From Collibacillus ludicampi (GTDB taxonomy: Bacteria > Bacillota > Bacilli > Tumebacillales > BOQE01): DNA of 64,000 nucleotides. The position numbers were made by a program, and so were the translations under genes. Shown here one piece after another: positions 28,250-37,362 of the stretch (the stretch's first letter is position 1; every line of letters begins with the position of its first letter). Location: NCBI RefSeq assembly GCF_023705585.1, contig NZ_BOQE01000001.1, positions 1,191,341 to 1,255,340 of the forward strand. Direction: 5' to 3'. The notes beneath the pieces were generated by a model that made no database searches, was not told the DNA's origin, and saw nothing but the letters and a program-made list of their open reading frames with translations.

Positions 28250-29267
28250 TTTTCAGATACCACTCCACCGTTTTGCGAAGTCCGTCTTCAAAAGTTACTT
28301 CCGCCCGCCACCCGAGTTCCCGTTCGATTTTTGCGGGATCGATCGCATAGCGCCAATCATGTCCGGGGCGATCGGTGACAAATTGGATCAAATCCCGATA
28401 ACTCGCATGCGCGGAAGGTCGATGCTCCAGAGCGATTTCGTCGAGAATTGCGCAAATCTTCGTGGCGATGTCGATGTTTCTCCGTTCGTTGCGTCCGCCG
28501 ATATTGTAGGTCTCGCCTACTCTCCCTTGATGAAATACGATATCGACCGCACGGCAATGATCGAGCACGTAGAGCCAATCGCGCACATTTTGTCCATTCC
28601 CGTAGATCGGAATCGGCTCCCCGGCCAGCGCTTTGCGGATGATCGTCGGGATCAGCTTTTCCGGGTGCTGTTTCGGCCCATAGTTGTTCGAACAATTGGT
28701 CGTGACAACGGGAAGGCCGTAGGTGTGAAAGTAACTGCGAACGAACAGATCGGAGCTGGCCTTGCTCGCGCTGTAAGGGCTGTTCGGGGCGTACGGCGTT
28801 TCTTCCGTGAAATAGCCGGTTTCTCCGAGCGTACCGTACACTTCATCGGTCGAAATATGATGGAACCGACAATTTTCGTAACCCCGTTTGAGCTTATGCG
28901 GGGCTTCCAGCCAATGCGCTTTGGCCACATCGAGCAGGGTGAACGTTCCATGCACATTGGTGCGCACGAATATATCCGGTTCCTTGATCGAGTTATCCAC
29001 ATGCGATTCGGCTGCAAAGTGGATCACACCGCGGATATCGTGCTCGCGAAACAGAGATTCCACCAACTCCCTGTCACAAATATCCCCTTGGACGAACGTA
29101 TACCGGGGATGATGTTCCACTTCACGCAGATTGTCCAGGTTCCCCGCGTAGGTCAGCTTGTCCAGGTTGACGATGCGATACTTCGGGTATGTTTCAAGAA
29201 AATAGAGGATGAAGTTCGAGCCGATAAAACCGGCTCCCCCGGTGATTAAGATGGTCGTTTGGTTCAT
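28236..29267 (-). CDS. rmlB: dTDP-glucose 4,6-dehydratase
   Basis: 343 residues, full length for the family. GGAGFIGSNFI binds NAD; HISTDEVYGTLG and YSASKASSDL carry the catalytic Asp-Glu pair and the Tyr-x-x-x-Lys; QHPEKLIPTII and GNGQNVRDWLYV are RmlB signatures. It makes dTDP-4-keto-6-deoxyglucose, which feeds both rhamnose (rmlC and rmlD at 42.9-45.3 kb) and the WecE branch next door. AAAGGA lies upstream of ATG 29267. First gene of the rmlB-GT2-wecD operon. Confidence 0.96.
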   Translation of the reverse strand: MNQTTILITGGAGFIGSNFILYFLETYPKYRIVNLDKLTYAGNLDNLREVEHHPRYTFVQGDICDRELVESLFREHDIRGVIHFAAESHVDNSIKEPDIFVRTNVHGTFTLLDVAKAHWLEAPHKLKRGYENCRFHHISTDEVYGTLGETGYFTEETPYAPNSPYSASKASSDLFVRSYFHTYGLPVVTTNCSNNYGPKQHPEKLIPTIIRKALAGEPIPIYGNGQNVRDWLYVLDHCRAVDIVFHQGRVGETYNIGGRNERRNIDIATKICAILDEIALEHRPSAHASYRDLIQFVTDRPGHDWRYAIDPAKIERELGWRAEVTFEDGLRKTVEWYLKNGKR

Positions 29268-29500
29268 GTATGGATCATTCCTTTGAAATTGCGTTTCAAA
29301 CATGGATACGAACGGCCTTCCGTTACTTTTTACAACTCTGATAGCAACATTTCGTTTTAAACAGAGTGTACAGATCTATTTAAGTATCAATTAAAAAAAC
29401 CCGTTTAAGAAGCAGTTACCCATGACAAGTGATTGGATAGGCGTCATGATTTTCGTGAAACAATGATTTTTGGAGGTTGTCTCGTTAGGTTGAAAATCAC
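29268..29500. promoter_or_regulatory. Upstream region of rmlB
   Basis: A+T-rich intergenic stretch between rmlB and repeat copy 9, expected to hold the rmlB operon promoter. I see no clear operator or terminator. Confidence 0.35.
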
Positions 29501-29790
29501 CTTGAAAGCCTGTGCTCGGGTGGGTGTATCGCTTTGCGCTTGGGTTCGATGAAGGTCAAGCGGTCATATGCTTTGCGCTTATGCTCCGTGAAGGTCGTCT
29601 CGCATGGAATAATCATTAAATGTTGCGAGACGACCTTCAAAGTCGCTTTTTCACGCAAAGCATATGACCTATTAACGGTTTAAAGGAAGCTGAACGACCT
29701 TCAACTCACCTCTACGCCGCAAAGCGATACCACCCACCCAAAAGTCACTATGTTGCTTGTGATTGCAATAGCACTAACGCTCATGCGGTA
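29501..29790 (+). repeat. Nested palindromic repeat, copy 9 (two levels; hybrid module)
   Basis: Core 29513-29740. The outer stem is as usual. The second level is a hybrid: on the left CATATGCTTTGCG of the middle module runs straight into CTTATGCTCCGTGAAGGTCG of the inner module; on the right the inner GACGACCTTCAAAGTCGC runs into TTTTTCACGCAAAGCATATG of the middle module. The same interval is thus missing from both arms, compared with copy 8. Loop near 29608-29622. Confidence 0.92.
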
Positions 29791-29808
29791 TCACTTTACA
29801 ATGATTGC

Positions 29809-30735
29809 TTATTTTTTCATGGTCATGCCGTATTCGTGGTCAATCTGCTCCCAGTTATGGAGCACGTTTTCGCGCTGGGCGAGGTCGAACAGGTATTGCC
29901 CGTATTCGTTTCCTTTTAACCGTTCCGCCAATGCGAGCAATTGATCGCGGGTGATGTATCCCATTTTGTAAGCGATCTCTTCCAGGCAGGCAACTTTTAA
30001 ACCTTGCCGCGTTTCGATCGTCTCGATAAACTGGGAAGCCTGCAGCAACGACTCGTGCGTGCCAGTGTCCAGCCAGGCAAAACCGCGCCCGAGCAATTCC
30101 ACGTGCAAGTCTCCGCGTGCGAGGTATGCCTTGTTTACATCGGTAATCTCCAGTTCTCCTCGAGCGGATGGGGTGATCCGCTTGGCGATCTCGATGACAT
30201 CATTGTCGTAAAAATAAAGCCCCGTGACCGCAAAATCGGACAACGGATTCACCGGTTTCTCTTCCAGAGAAATCACCTTTCTGTTTTCATCGAAGGCGAC
30301 CACGCCGAAGCGGCTGGGATCTTTCACACGATAGCCGAAAATAGTGGCTCCCGATTCACGGCTCGCCGCTTTGCGCAACAAGTGCGTAAACCCTTGCCCG
30401 TAGAAGATGTTGTCACCGAGGATCAACGCCACACGATCCTTGCCGATAAAATCTTCTCCAATGAGAAACGCCTGCGCCAATCCGTCCGGCGACGGCTGCA
30501 CTTCATACGAGATCGACAAGCCCAACTCCTCTCCGCTGCCCAATAACTGTTGAAACCTTGGCGTATCCTCCGGGGTTGAGATGATCAAAATCTCGCGAAT
30601 CCCCGCCAACATGAGAACGGAAAGGGGATAATAGATCATCGGTTTATTATAAACGGGAAGAAGCTGCTTGGAAATCGCTTTGGTCAACGGATACAGACGC
30701 GTCCCGCTTCCTCCTGCGAGAATGATTCCTTTCAT
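29809..30735 (-). CDS. rmlA: Glucose-1-phosphate thymidylyltransferase
   Basis: 308 residues. [18 protein letters not shown] with the [16 protein letters not shown] segment is the RmlA signature; DNIFYGQG, SLEEKPxxP-type [15 protein letters not shown] and [15 protein letters not shown] complete the active site. It makes dTDP-glucose from Glc-1-P and dTTP, the first step towards dTDP-rhamnose and dTDP-Fuc4NAc. GAGGAG precedes the ATG. It is separated from rmlB by repeat copy 9, so the original rmlAB pair may have been pushed apart by the repeat. Confidence 0.97.
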   Translation of the reverse strand: MKGIILAGGSGTRLYPLTKAISKQLLPVYNKPMIYYPLSVLMLAGIREILIISTPEDTPRFQQLLGSGEELGLSISYEVQPSPDGLAQAFLIGEDFIGKDRVALILGDNIFYGQGFTHLLRKAASRESGATIFGYRVKDPSRFGVVAFDENRKVISLEEKPVNPLSDFAVTGLYFYDNDVIEIAKRITPSARGELEITDVNKAYLARGDLHVELLGRGFAWLDTGTHESLLQASQFIETIETRQGLKVACLEEIAYKMGYITRDQLLALAERLKGNEYGQYLFDLAQRENVLHNWEQIDHEYGMTMKK

Positions 30736-31446
30736 GTGGAATGCTCCTCGTATAGTATTTTTCAGATCCTCTGAAACAGAGAATTACCAGTAAAGATTTA
30801 TTGTTTTTGGGGAGAATTTTCCATCATTAAAAACAAGCAAGTGACTGGACTTTTCGTGATGTTCCCAGACAATGAACATTAGGATCATTTGGGGAAATTC
30901 TTATATGCTCCTGTAGCTTTGTCTACTGGTTAAGTCTGTTTCCCCAGCTCTTGCTAGACCTTCTAACTCGCAGGCTGTTCCCTTTGGCAACCCATGCTCG
31001 AAGATAGCAGCTTCGAGGCAGCCCATGGCCCAAAGTGTGTTCTCATAACGAGGGTGTTGATCGGCAAGTGCACTGGGGGCATCCCGAAGAGTCCATTTCC
31101 CTTGATCCTTGTGTGGATATGTGTATGTGTACATCCATGATTATAGCAGAAGGAGAACATACGAGGGAAATATGCTTTCTAATGAGGGAAGTAGAGCTCT
31201 TTCATCGTTCATGAGTGGTAGGGTTTGGAGCTTGCACTAGATTACGGAAACAAATTTGAGTTACGAAGAAGCCTTAATAGCGTTTCTTAACGCACTTCGT
31301 CCTTGGTATTTATGATAAGCCTAAACATTCATCTCATCACCATATCATGATGCAGAGACTTTTTATATACACGGAACTTTTATCATGACAGATAACGCTG
31401 TATAGTTGTATATATAACCACCAAAACCTGAGAGGGGGATATACTG
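30736..31446. other. Long intergenic stretch, unexplained
   Basis: About 700 bases between divergent genes. A segment at 30900-31130 is less A+T-rich than its surroundings and contains an inverted repeat TCGAAGATAGCAGCTTCGA; a 77-codon minus-strand frame crosses it but has no recognisable domain and no strong ribosome binding site. It may be a decayed mobile-element end or a non-coding RNA. A hairpin GCGTT/AACGC within a longer ACGAAG/CTTCGT pairing lies at 31275-31312. The promoter of the stalk protein is in 31380-31435. Confidence 0.35.
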
Positions 31447-32121
31447 GTGTTCTTAAAAAAGAAGAAGCAACTATTAGCGGGGATTGCAATTGGCGGAATG
31501 ATTGCAAGTACTGGTGTTGCTTTTGCTGATCAAAATTCCGTTACAACAACAATTGAAAACTGGATTAAGTTCCAATTTAATGGGGTTGAAAAAACGCTTC
31601 CTGATGGGTATAACGTGCTCAACTATAATGGTAGAGTATATGTTCCAGTAAGATTTGTGGCTGAGCAATTAGGCGGGAAAGTTGATTGGGATTCAAACAC
31701 GCAGACCATAAAAATAAACAGTGACCTTCAAGATCAAATCGATGAACAACAACAACAAATTGAAAAACTAAAAGATCAGCTCGCTGATTTACAAAATCAA
31801 CACCAAGTAAGTAATGCAATTACTGGATCTGGAGTATCTGATGACAAGTATAAGATCGATGATTTGAACGTATCTATCAATTACAACAATAACGGAGAAA
31901 TGAAATCCATAACCATTAACGGAAATTTGACTAACGTTTCAACTTCCAGTCAACGACCGAAAAATATTCATGTGATTTTATACGATGCTAACAACACATC
32001 CATAGGGAACCAAATATATCCTTTTAATAGTCAATTAACAATCAATGAATCGCAACCGTTTAGCATTCAAATATTTAATCCCCCCGCTCATATTCATCAT
32101 TATACCGTGAGAGTAGAATAA
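31447..32121 (+). CDS. Secreted stalk-domain (copper amine oxidase N-like) protein
   Basis: 224 residues, GTG start with GAGGGGG upstream. Signal peptide 1-27 (ends VAFAD). Residues 45-95 form one CuAO_N unit: NYNGRVYVPVRFVAEQLGG, then KVDWDSNTQTIKI. A coiled coil rich in Q follows (about 97-122), then a C-terminal beta domain of unknown family (VSINYNNNGEMKSITINGN). CuAO_N units are wall- or surface-associated folds and do not make this an oxidase. A broken paralogue with a similar upstream region is at 39914-40015. Confidence 0.82.
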   Translation: MFLKKKKQLLAGIAIGGMIASTGVAFADQNSVTTTIENWIKFQFNGVEKTLPDGYNVLNYNGRVYVPVRFVAEQLGGKVDWDSNTQTIKINSDLQDQIDEQQQQIEKLKDQLADLQNQHQVSNAITGSGVSDDKYKIDDLNVSINYNNNGEMKSITINGNLTNVSTSSQRPKNIHVILYDANNTSIGNQIYPFNSQLTINESQPFSIQIFNPPAHIHHYTVRVE

Positions 32122-32274
32122 ACCCCCTCTCATACAGGGGATTTCATTAGAATGCCAAATGCTGTTTGTTAGAGCCGTACTTCAGCTTATTCCAAAATAT
32201 TCTCCTTTTTACCTCAACCCCTTCCTTGAATTAGAAGTTTGATAAAAAACTCTAAACTGCAATCACCGTTAAAA
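32122..32274. other. Short intergenic stretch with a small hairpin
   Basis: CCCCTC with a partner AGGGG at 32126-32144 directly follows the stalk gene and may end its transcript, though the T-run is poor. The rest shows nothing. Confidence 0.35.
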
Positions 32275-32310
32275 AAACGACTCGGGATCGAAAAGTTCCC
32301 TGAGTCGTTT
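32275..32310 (-). terminator. Rho-independent terminator of the large SLH gene
   Basis: AAACGACTCGGGA pairs with TCCCTGAGTCGTTT; on the minus strand a run of seven T follows. It lies 29 bases past the stop at 32339. Confidence 0.92.
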
Positions 32311-32338
32311 CTTACATCGGTTCCAATATGCTGGAAAA

Positions 32339-34435
32339 TCAGTTGATTTGCGTACTTGCAGCTTCTCCACTTGTGCTTTGTGTGCTATCCGATGTGGAGG
32401 TTGACTGAGTATCCGTCGTTTGTGTTCCAGATGTGGTTCCTGTTGATGTCGATTGAGATCCCTGTGCGGACGAATCGTTCGCTGTGTTTGCCTTCACTGC
32501 TTCTTCAAATGCTTGCACCAAATCGGAGTATGTCGTGAATGTTTTACCAGCGAGCGCTTCATTGACCGCTTTTTTCTCCTCATCAGTGAGTGCCGTGTAT
32601 TGGGTTACGTCCGCTTTCAATTCATCGAGAATATCATTGATGTTTCTTCCGGAGGAAGTCGTATAGTTGGCTGTTTTGGATGCGTCCTCCAAAGCGGCGA
32701 TGGCATCGTTGATATATTTCACGTCCGCGAGATCATCGGCCGATTTTGCCGATTGTACGTCTTTCAAGGCATTGACTTGGGCGGTTTTGACTTGAACCGC
32801 AGCGTCAAACACGGATTTCACGTCGGCAACGTTCGTATAGCCGCCATTTGGTTTGTTATCATAAACGTCTTGCGCGACACTTAGTTGATTGGCGTATACG
32901 TCCTGGGTCACTGTCGCATCGCCGATCAATTTTCCGTAATCGCTCGTTGCGGAAACGTCGATCCCGATGGCCGCAGCGTTTGTTTCCAGAGCGGACTTCA
33001 TGGAAGCCGCGTCGGTCGCAGTGTTCACCGCATCGAGAGCGGCTTTTTGCTTATCTACCGCTTTGGCAAATGCCTGGATCATCGCGTTATAGGAGGTGAA
33101 CGATTTGCCTTGGATCGCCGCATTGGCTTCTTGTTTCTCTTGATCGGTCAGCGCGTCATATTTCGTGACGAGATCTTTCAGTGTAGCCAAAGTGTCGCTG
33201 ATTTTGCTATCTGATTCATAGACGAAGTTCGGCGTTTTTTGCGCATCTTCCAAATCGGCGATCACATCGGTGATAAAGCTGCGGTTCATCGCCGCAATCT
33301 CATCGACTGAAATGGCGCTGTTCACCGAATCGAGCGCCTGCTCGATCACCGTGCGGGTTTTCACCACGCGGTCAAACAGGGTTTTGACATCATCCACCGT
33401 CTGGAATCCGTCCTCCGGACGGTTCTCATAGACATCGAGCGCGACCGCCGGTTTGCGGTCCACTTTCAACTTGCCGTATGCGCTGCTGGAAGACACGTCG
33501 ATGCCCAGGGCCGCCGCGTTTTCTTCAAGAGCGGTTCTCATGCTTGACGCATCCGCCGCATGATTCACAGCAGAAAGAGCCGGGGTGAAATTATCGCCTT
33601 CCGCCGATTTTACTTTCAGGAAGTTCAGGAGCATCGCCGCCACTTCCTGGCGCTCCGCATGGTCTTTCGGGTGAAAATTTGTTCCGTCTCCTGCCATGAG
33701 GCCCATTTCCATCGCCGCTTGTACGTACCCTTTGGCCCAATCGCTCACGTCATCCTTGTCAGCGATCTTCAGGTTGTCCCCTTTACCCGCAGTTCCCCCT
33801 GCCGCATGCACGAGGATCGTGGCCATCTCTTCGCGCGTCACTGGATCATGGGGACGGAAGGTGCCGCCTTTGTCCCCGACCATCAGGCCCGCCTTGGCGA
33901 CCGCCTCAATCTGCTTCATCCCCCAATCGGACGATGTAACATCCGAGAAGGAAGACTTTGTTAGATCGGGTGTCTTCAACTTCAGCGTGTTCACAAGAAT
34001 CGCCGCCACTTCCTGGCGCGTCACCGTATCGCGCGGACGGAACGTACCGGCCTTGTCCCCGGCCATCAGCCCCAGTTTTTGAGCGGTGATGATCAAATCG
34101 CGCGCCCATGTGCTTGCCTGGTCGATGTCTTTGAACGTTAACGACGCGCTGGTCTCCACAGATTCCTGTTCGGACGTTGTAGCGGTGTTATCCGAAGCAG
34201 CCTGTCCGGTCGCAGCGGTGTTGGTATCCGTGGTCGCCTGACCAGCCGTTGTTGTGCTTGATTCTGTGGTTGTTTGATCGGCCGTTGCCGCACTCGTATC
34301 AGTTGATGCGGAATCCGCAGCCTTTGTGCTTGTGTCGGTAAATGCATCCGTTGCATCTGTCGCCGCGAAAGCTGCCGGCGTGAGAACGGTAGAAAGTACG
34401 ACGGTAGCCGCAAGGATTTTATTGAATTTCTTCAC
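32339..34435 (-). CDS. SLH-domain protein with Thr-rich linker and two ~170-residue repeats
   Basis: 698 residues. Signal peptide 1-24 (ends PAAFAAT). Residues 25-95 are a Ser/Thr/Ala-rich linker. Three SLH units follow (about 100-275), for example FRPRDTVTRQEVAAILVNTL. Then two copies of the unknown domain also found at 21508: NAAALGIDVSSSSAYGKL and NAAAIGIDVSATSDYGKL mark their starts. The C-terminus is a Ser/Thr/Gln-rich low-complexity tail. GTG at 34435 is chosen because GGAGGAGG lies seven bases upstream. A broken third copy of this gene type is at 40016-40320. Function beyond wall anchoring is unknown. Confidence 0.88.
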   Translation of the reverse strand: MKKFNKILAATVVLSTVLTPAAFAATDATDAFTDTSTKAADSASTDTSAATADQTTTESSTTTAGQATTDTNTAATGQAASDNTATTSEQESVETSASLTFKDIDQASTWARDLIITAQKLGLMAGDKAGTFRPRDTVTRQEVAAILVNTLKLKTPDLTKSSFSDVTSSDWGMKQIEAVAKAGLMVGDKGGTFRPHDPVTREEMATILVHAAGGTAGKGDNLKIADKDDVSDWAKGYVQAAMEMGLMAGDGTNFHPKDHAERQEVAAMLLNFLKVKSAEGDNFTPALSAVNHAADASSMRTALEENAAALGIDVSSSSAYGKLKVDRKPAVALDVYENRPEDGFQTVDDVKTLFDRVVKTRTVIEQALDSVNSAISVDEIAAMNRSFITDVIADLEDAQKTPNFVYESDSKISDTLATLKDLVTKYDALTDQEKQEANAAIQGKSFTSYNAMIQAFAKAVDKQKAALDAVNTATDAASMKSALETNAAAIGIDVSATSDYGKLIGDATVTQDVYANQLSVAQDVYDNKPNGGYTNVADVKSVFDAAVQVKTAQVNALKDVQSAKSADDLADVKYINDAIAALEDASKTANYTTSSGRNINDILDELKADVTQYTALTDEEKKAVNEALAGKTFTTYSDLVQAFEEAVKANTANDSSAQGSQSTSTGTTSGTQTTDTQSTSTSDSTQSTSGEAASTQIN

Positions 34436-34553
34436 CGAAAGGACCTCCTCCAAACCATCATCTTCTCTAAGTATAAAGAAAATCTATTAAAAAAAGATAG
34501 ATCTTCTTCTGCCAAACATCCTTAATCTTCTCGAACTCCAAGCGGCAGATAGA

Positions 34554-36011
34554 TCAGGGAGTTCCCTTCTGAATGGCGGCCGCCTCCCGTCGGATGCGGC
34601 GGAGTTGCTCTTCGATTTCTTGCTGATATGTCGGACAACGATCCATCAGTTTTTCATACAACGAATGGGCCTGGGACAACCTTCCCGTCAACCGCAGTAG
34701 ATCGGCCGTCAACAGATCTGTTTTCCATTCGGCAATCTGGTTATCCGGTGCGACAAGCCCCCGATAACTTGCAAATCGGCTTTTTCCCTCTTTCAAATTC
34801 TGTTCCGCACGCACAAGCAAATCTCTCGCCAATTGCATCTGCACGTAGGCGAGATAGTAATAGGTATCCGGGAAATTCGGGTCGGTTTCCCGCATGCGCG
34901 TACACACCTCTTCTGCCTGCTTGAACCTGCCGAGCGTCAGGAATCCTTGTAATAACAAACGCTGGATTTCCAACAGCGCGCCGAAACCGCGAAAATTTCG
35001 CGCCTTTTTCTCCGCCTCCTGCAAGAACTTAAGGCCCTCCTCAAACTCTCCCGCTCCAAGAAGCTCGCGGCCGAGAAACATGAGCCAGGTCGGATCCCCC
35101 GGCTCTTCCTGCAGCATTTGGCGCAACAGCTTCAGGTTGCGCTGCAATTTTTGCCCCATGTCAACTTTTTGCGCATCATATCCGTCGTGAATCAGCCGAA
35201 TCGGAACCAAAAAATCGTGTGTCTTTAAATCAGTATACCGGTTCCCCTCAGACGGGCCGATCTGTTCATGCACCCGTCCAAAGAATCGGAGGTTTCCCCT
35301 CAAAGGAAACATCCGCGGCACATGATCACTTCTAGTCACCGTTTGTCCCGTGAGGTTCCATATGGAAACATGCACGAGAGGGGTCGGCTCATAGGTGTCC
35401 AAAACGGATGCGATTTCGCGCACAGAATCCGGGTCCTCCGGGTGCAAGTACTCATCTGCGTCCACCCAAAAGACCCAACGGCTCTGAATTTGCGTCAACC
35501 CAAAGTTGCGCGCGGCGGAAAAATCGTCACACCAGGTAAAGGGGAACACCCTGACTTTGGGAAACCGTTGAGCGATCTCGACGGTTCCGTCTGTGGAACC
35601 TGAATCGATCACCACCACTTCATCCACTGCTTCCTGTAGGCTGGCGAGACAACGCTGAATGGTGCGCGACGCATTCCGCGTGAGCACCGCCGCAGCAATC
35701 GTCGTTCCTTTCCTTTGATCCAAAAACGTGTCGATCTCCCGTTTGCCTTTTTCCGGAGAGAGATTTTCCAGCCTTTTTTCCATGTCACCGATCCACGGGG
35801 CCTGCGGATGAAACAGACAGGTCCGCCGCATCACTTTGAGCGCAGACGGCGCATACCCTTGCCGGATCATCGCTTCGCATAAAAGTTGCAACGCATCTTC
35901 ATGAAAGGGAACCTTTTTCAATATTTGTATGGTCCGCTGTTCCACTTCCTCAAAACGCCCTTGTTCAAGTGCCTCAACCAGTGGCAACAATTTGGGGTCT
36001 TGGATGTGCAT
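34554..36011 (-). CDS. TPR-containing GT2 glycosyltransferase
   Basis: 485 residues. A short N-terminal TPR-like stretch (about 1-90) is followed by a GT2 domain at about 103-320, with AAAVLTRNASRTIQRCLASL, VVVIDSGSTDGTVEIA and FWVDADEYLHPED (DxD). TPR-like helices then run from about 310 to the end (DPTWLMFLGRELLGAGEFEEG, FPDTYYYLAYVQMQL). Such proteins (SunS-like/COG0463 with TPR) often glycosylate proteins or peptides. The setting, between S-layer-type proteins, would fit surface-protein glycosylation; that is inference. Start ATG at 36011 with AGGAGGG-type site upstream. Confidence 0.87.
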   Translation of the reverse strand: MHIQDPKLLPLVEALEQGRFEEVEQRTIQILKKVPFHEDALQLLCEAMIRQGYAPSALKVMRRTCLFHPQAPWIGDMEKRLENLSPEKGKREIDTFLDQRKGTTIAAAVLTRNASRTIQRCLASLQEAVDEVVVIDSGSTDGTVEIAQRFPKVRVFPFTWCDDFSAARNFGLTQIQSRWVFWVDADEYLHPEDPDSVREIASVLDTYEPTPLVHVSIWNLTGQTVTRSDHVPRMFPLRGNLRFFGRVHEQIGPSEGNRYTDLKTHDFLVPIRLIHDGYDAQKVDMGQKLQRNLKLLRQMLQEEPGDPTWLMFLGRELLGAGEFEEGLKFLQEAEKKARNFRGFGALLEIQRLLLQGFLTLGRFKQAEEVCTRMRETDPNFPDTYYYLAYVQMQLARDLLVRAEQNLKEGKSRFASYRGLVAPDNQIAEWKTDLLTADLLRLTGRLSQAHSLYEKLMDRCPTYQQEIEEQLRRIRREAAAIQKGTP

Positions 36012-36192
36012 GAGCGTAACCCTCCTTTTGGGGTTCTATTGACTATTTGAAATGATTATATTAGACGGAGTTATAGGAAAAGCCTTCAGAGAAATGCTTT
36101 TTTATGAGAGCACTCATAATTGATATGATCCCCTTATAGTAGACAGAAAAAAGAAAGCATACTAATCTGTCTACTATGGAGGGGATTTTTAT

Positions 36193-36489
36193 ATGGGGAA
36201 AATGAGAAAAACTTATGATTTAGCGTTTAAGAAAAAAGCAGTGGATTTGTACATGAAAGAGGGTATGGGGTATAAGACGATAGCAAAAGAATTAGGCATT
36301 GAACATTCAATGGTTCGCCGATGGGTTAAACATTTTGAAACTGAGGGAATTCAGGGGCTTGAGGAGAAACGTGGAAAGGCTAAAGGACCTGGTAAAGGTA
36401 GACCAAGAACTCGCCCAGAAGGCCCTGAAATGAGAATGAAACGCCTTGAAGCCGAGAATGAAATGCTAAAAAAGCTCTTAAAGATGTAA
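36193..36489 (+). CDS. IS3-family transposase OrfA (helix-turn-helix)
   Basis: 98 residues. Helix-turn-helix GYKTIAKELGIEHSMVRRW followed by a charged linker and a leucine-zipper-like end (LEAENEMLKKLLKM). The sequence A_AAA_AAG at 36468-36474 is in the correct phase for a -1 ribosomal frameshift into orfB, which is in the -1 frame; this is how IS150-type elements make the OrfAB transposase. ATG 36193 follows GGAGGGG. Confidence 0.93.
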   Translation: MGKMRKTYDLAFKKKAVDLYMKEGMGYKTIAKELGIEHSMVRRWVKHFETEGIQGLEEKRGKAKGPGKGRPRTRPEGPEMRMKRLEAENEMLKKLLKM

Positions 36490-36497
36490 AAGGGGGA

Positions 36498-37325
36498 ATG
36501 GAAGCAGTACCAACACAAAAGAAATACGCAGTTATTAAGGAACTGGCTGAAGGAGATTATTCCATTCCGTTATTATGTGATATTGCAGGGGTATCCAAAA
36601 GTGGTTATTATAAATGGCTAAAACGGAAAGCATCCCCTTCCGCGAGGCAGTTAGAGAACCAAAAGATTAAGGAAAAGATCTTAGAGTGCCATGAAAAGGT
36701 CAACCGAATCTATGGTTATCGGAGAGTAAAGGTCTGGCTTAAGCGAAGATATAATGTACATATTAACCACAAGCGTGTACAACGACTAATGACGGAAATG
36801 GGGATTCGGGCAGTCATTAGGAAAAAACGACCTTATTACGGCAAAAAGGAAGCTTATGTCATTTCAAATAATCATCTAAACAGAGATTTTCAGGCTTCAC
36901 GCCCCAATGAGAAATGGGTAACAGACATTACCTATTTAATTTTTAATGGACAAAAACTGTATTTGTCTGCCATTAAAGACTTATACAACAACGAAATCGT
37001 TGCTTACCAGATCAGTCGTAGAAATGACCTCAAACTAGTGATCGATACACTTAAGTTAGCCAGAAAAAAACGGAATGTGAAAGGAGTCCTCCTGCATAGC
37101 GATCAGGGATTCCAATACACATCCCGCCAATATAACCAACTACTTAAAAAATATCAGATGAAAGCTAGCATGTCCAGAAAAGGAAACTGTTGGGACAATG
37201 CTTGCATGGAGAACTTCTTCAGTCACTTTAAATCGGAGTGTTTCCACCTTTACTCCTTCCGTACAGTTGAAGAGGTTAAGGTTGCCGTACAACGATATAT
37301 TCGTTTCTATGTAAGCGTAAAATAA
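36498..37325 (+). pseudogene. IS3-family transposase OrfB, 3' end cut by IS66
   Basis: The DDE integrase is visible up to the end: KWVTDITYL, LHSDQGFQYTS and MENFFSHFKSE hold the three acidic residues. After IRFY at 37310 the frame enters the IS66 inverted repeat and stops at 37325. The expected final residues reappear beyond the insert at 39764-39788 as EYRTQAS and a stop. About 15 codons between the two parts are missing, so the insertion came with a small deletion. The active site is complete but the C-terminal end is lost, so activity is doubtful. Confidence 0.92.
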
Positions 37326-37362
37326 TCCCCACCTTTTGAAGAGATGGGGATTTTCGTATGAT

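Noticed and set aside
300-29790. CRISPR array or direct-repeat locus
   Set aside because: The repeats are dispersed, of different sizes, inverted in design and lack unique spacers of constant length; no cas gene is present.
30901-31134. 77-codon minus-strand frame
   Set aside because: No ribosome binding site and no recognisable domain; kept only as part of an unexplained intergenic stretch.
31447-32121. Copper amine oxidase
   Set aside because: Only the small N-terminal-type domain is present; there is no catalytic domain or copper ligand set.
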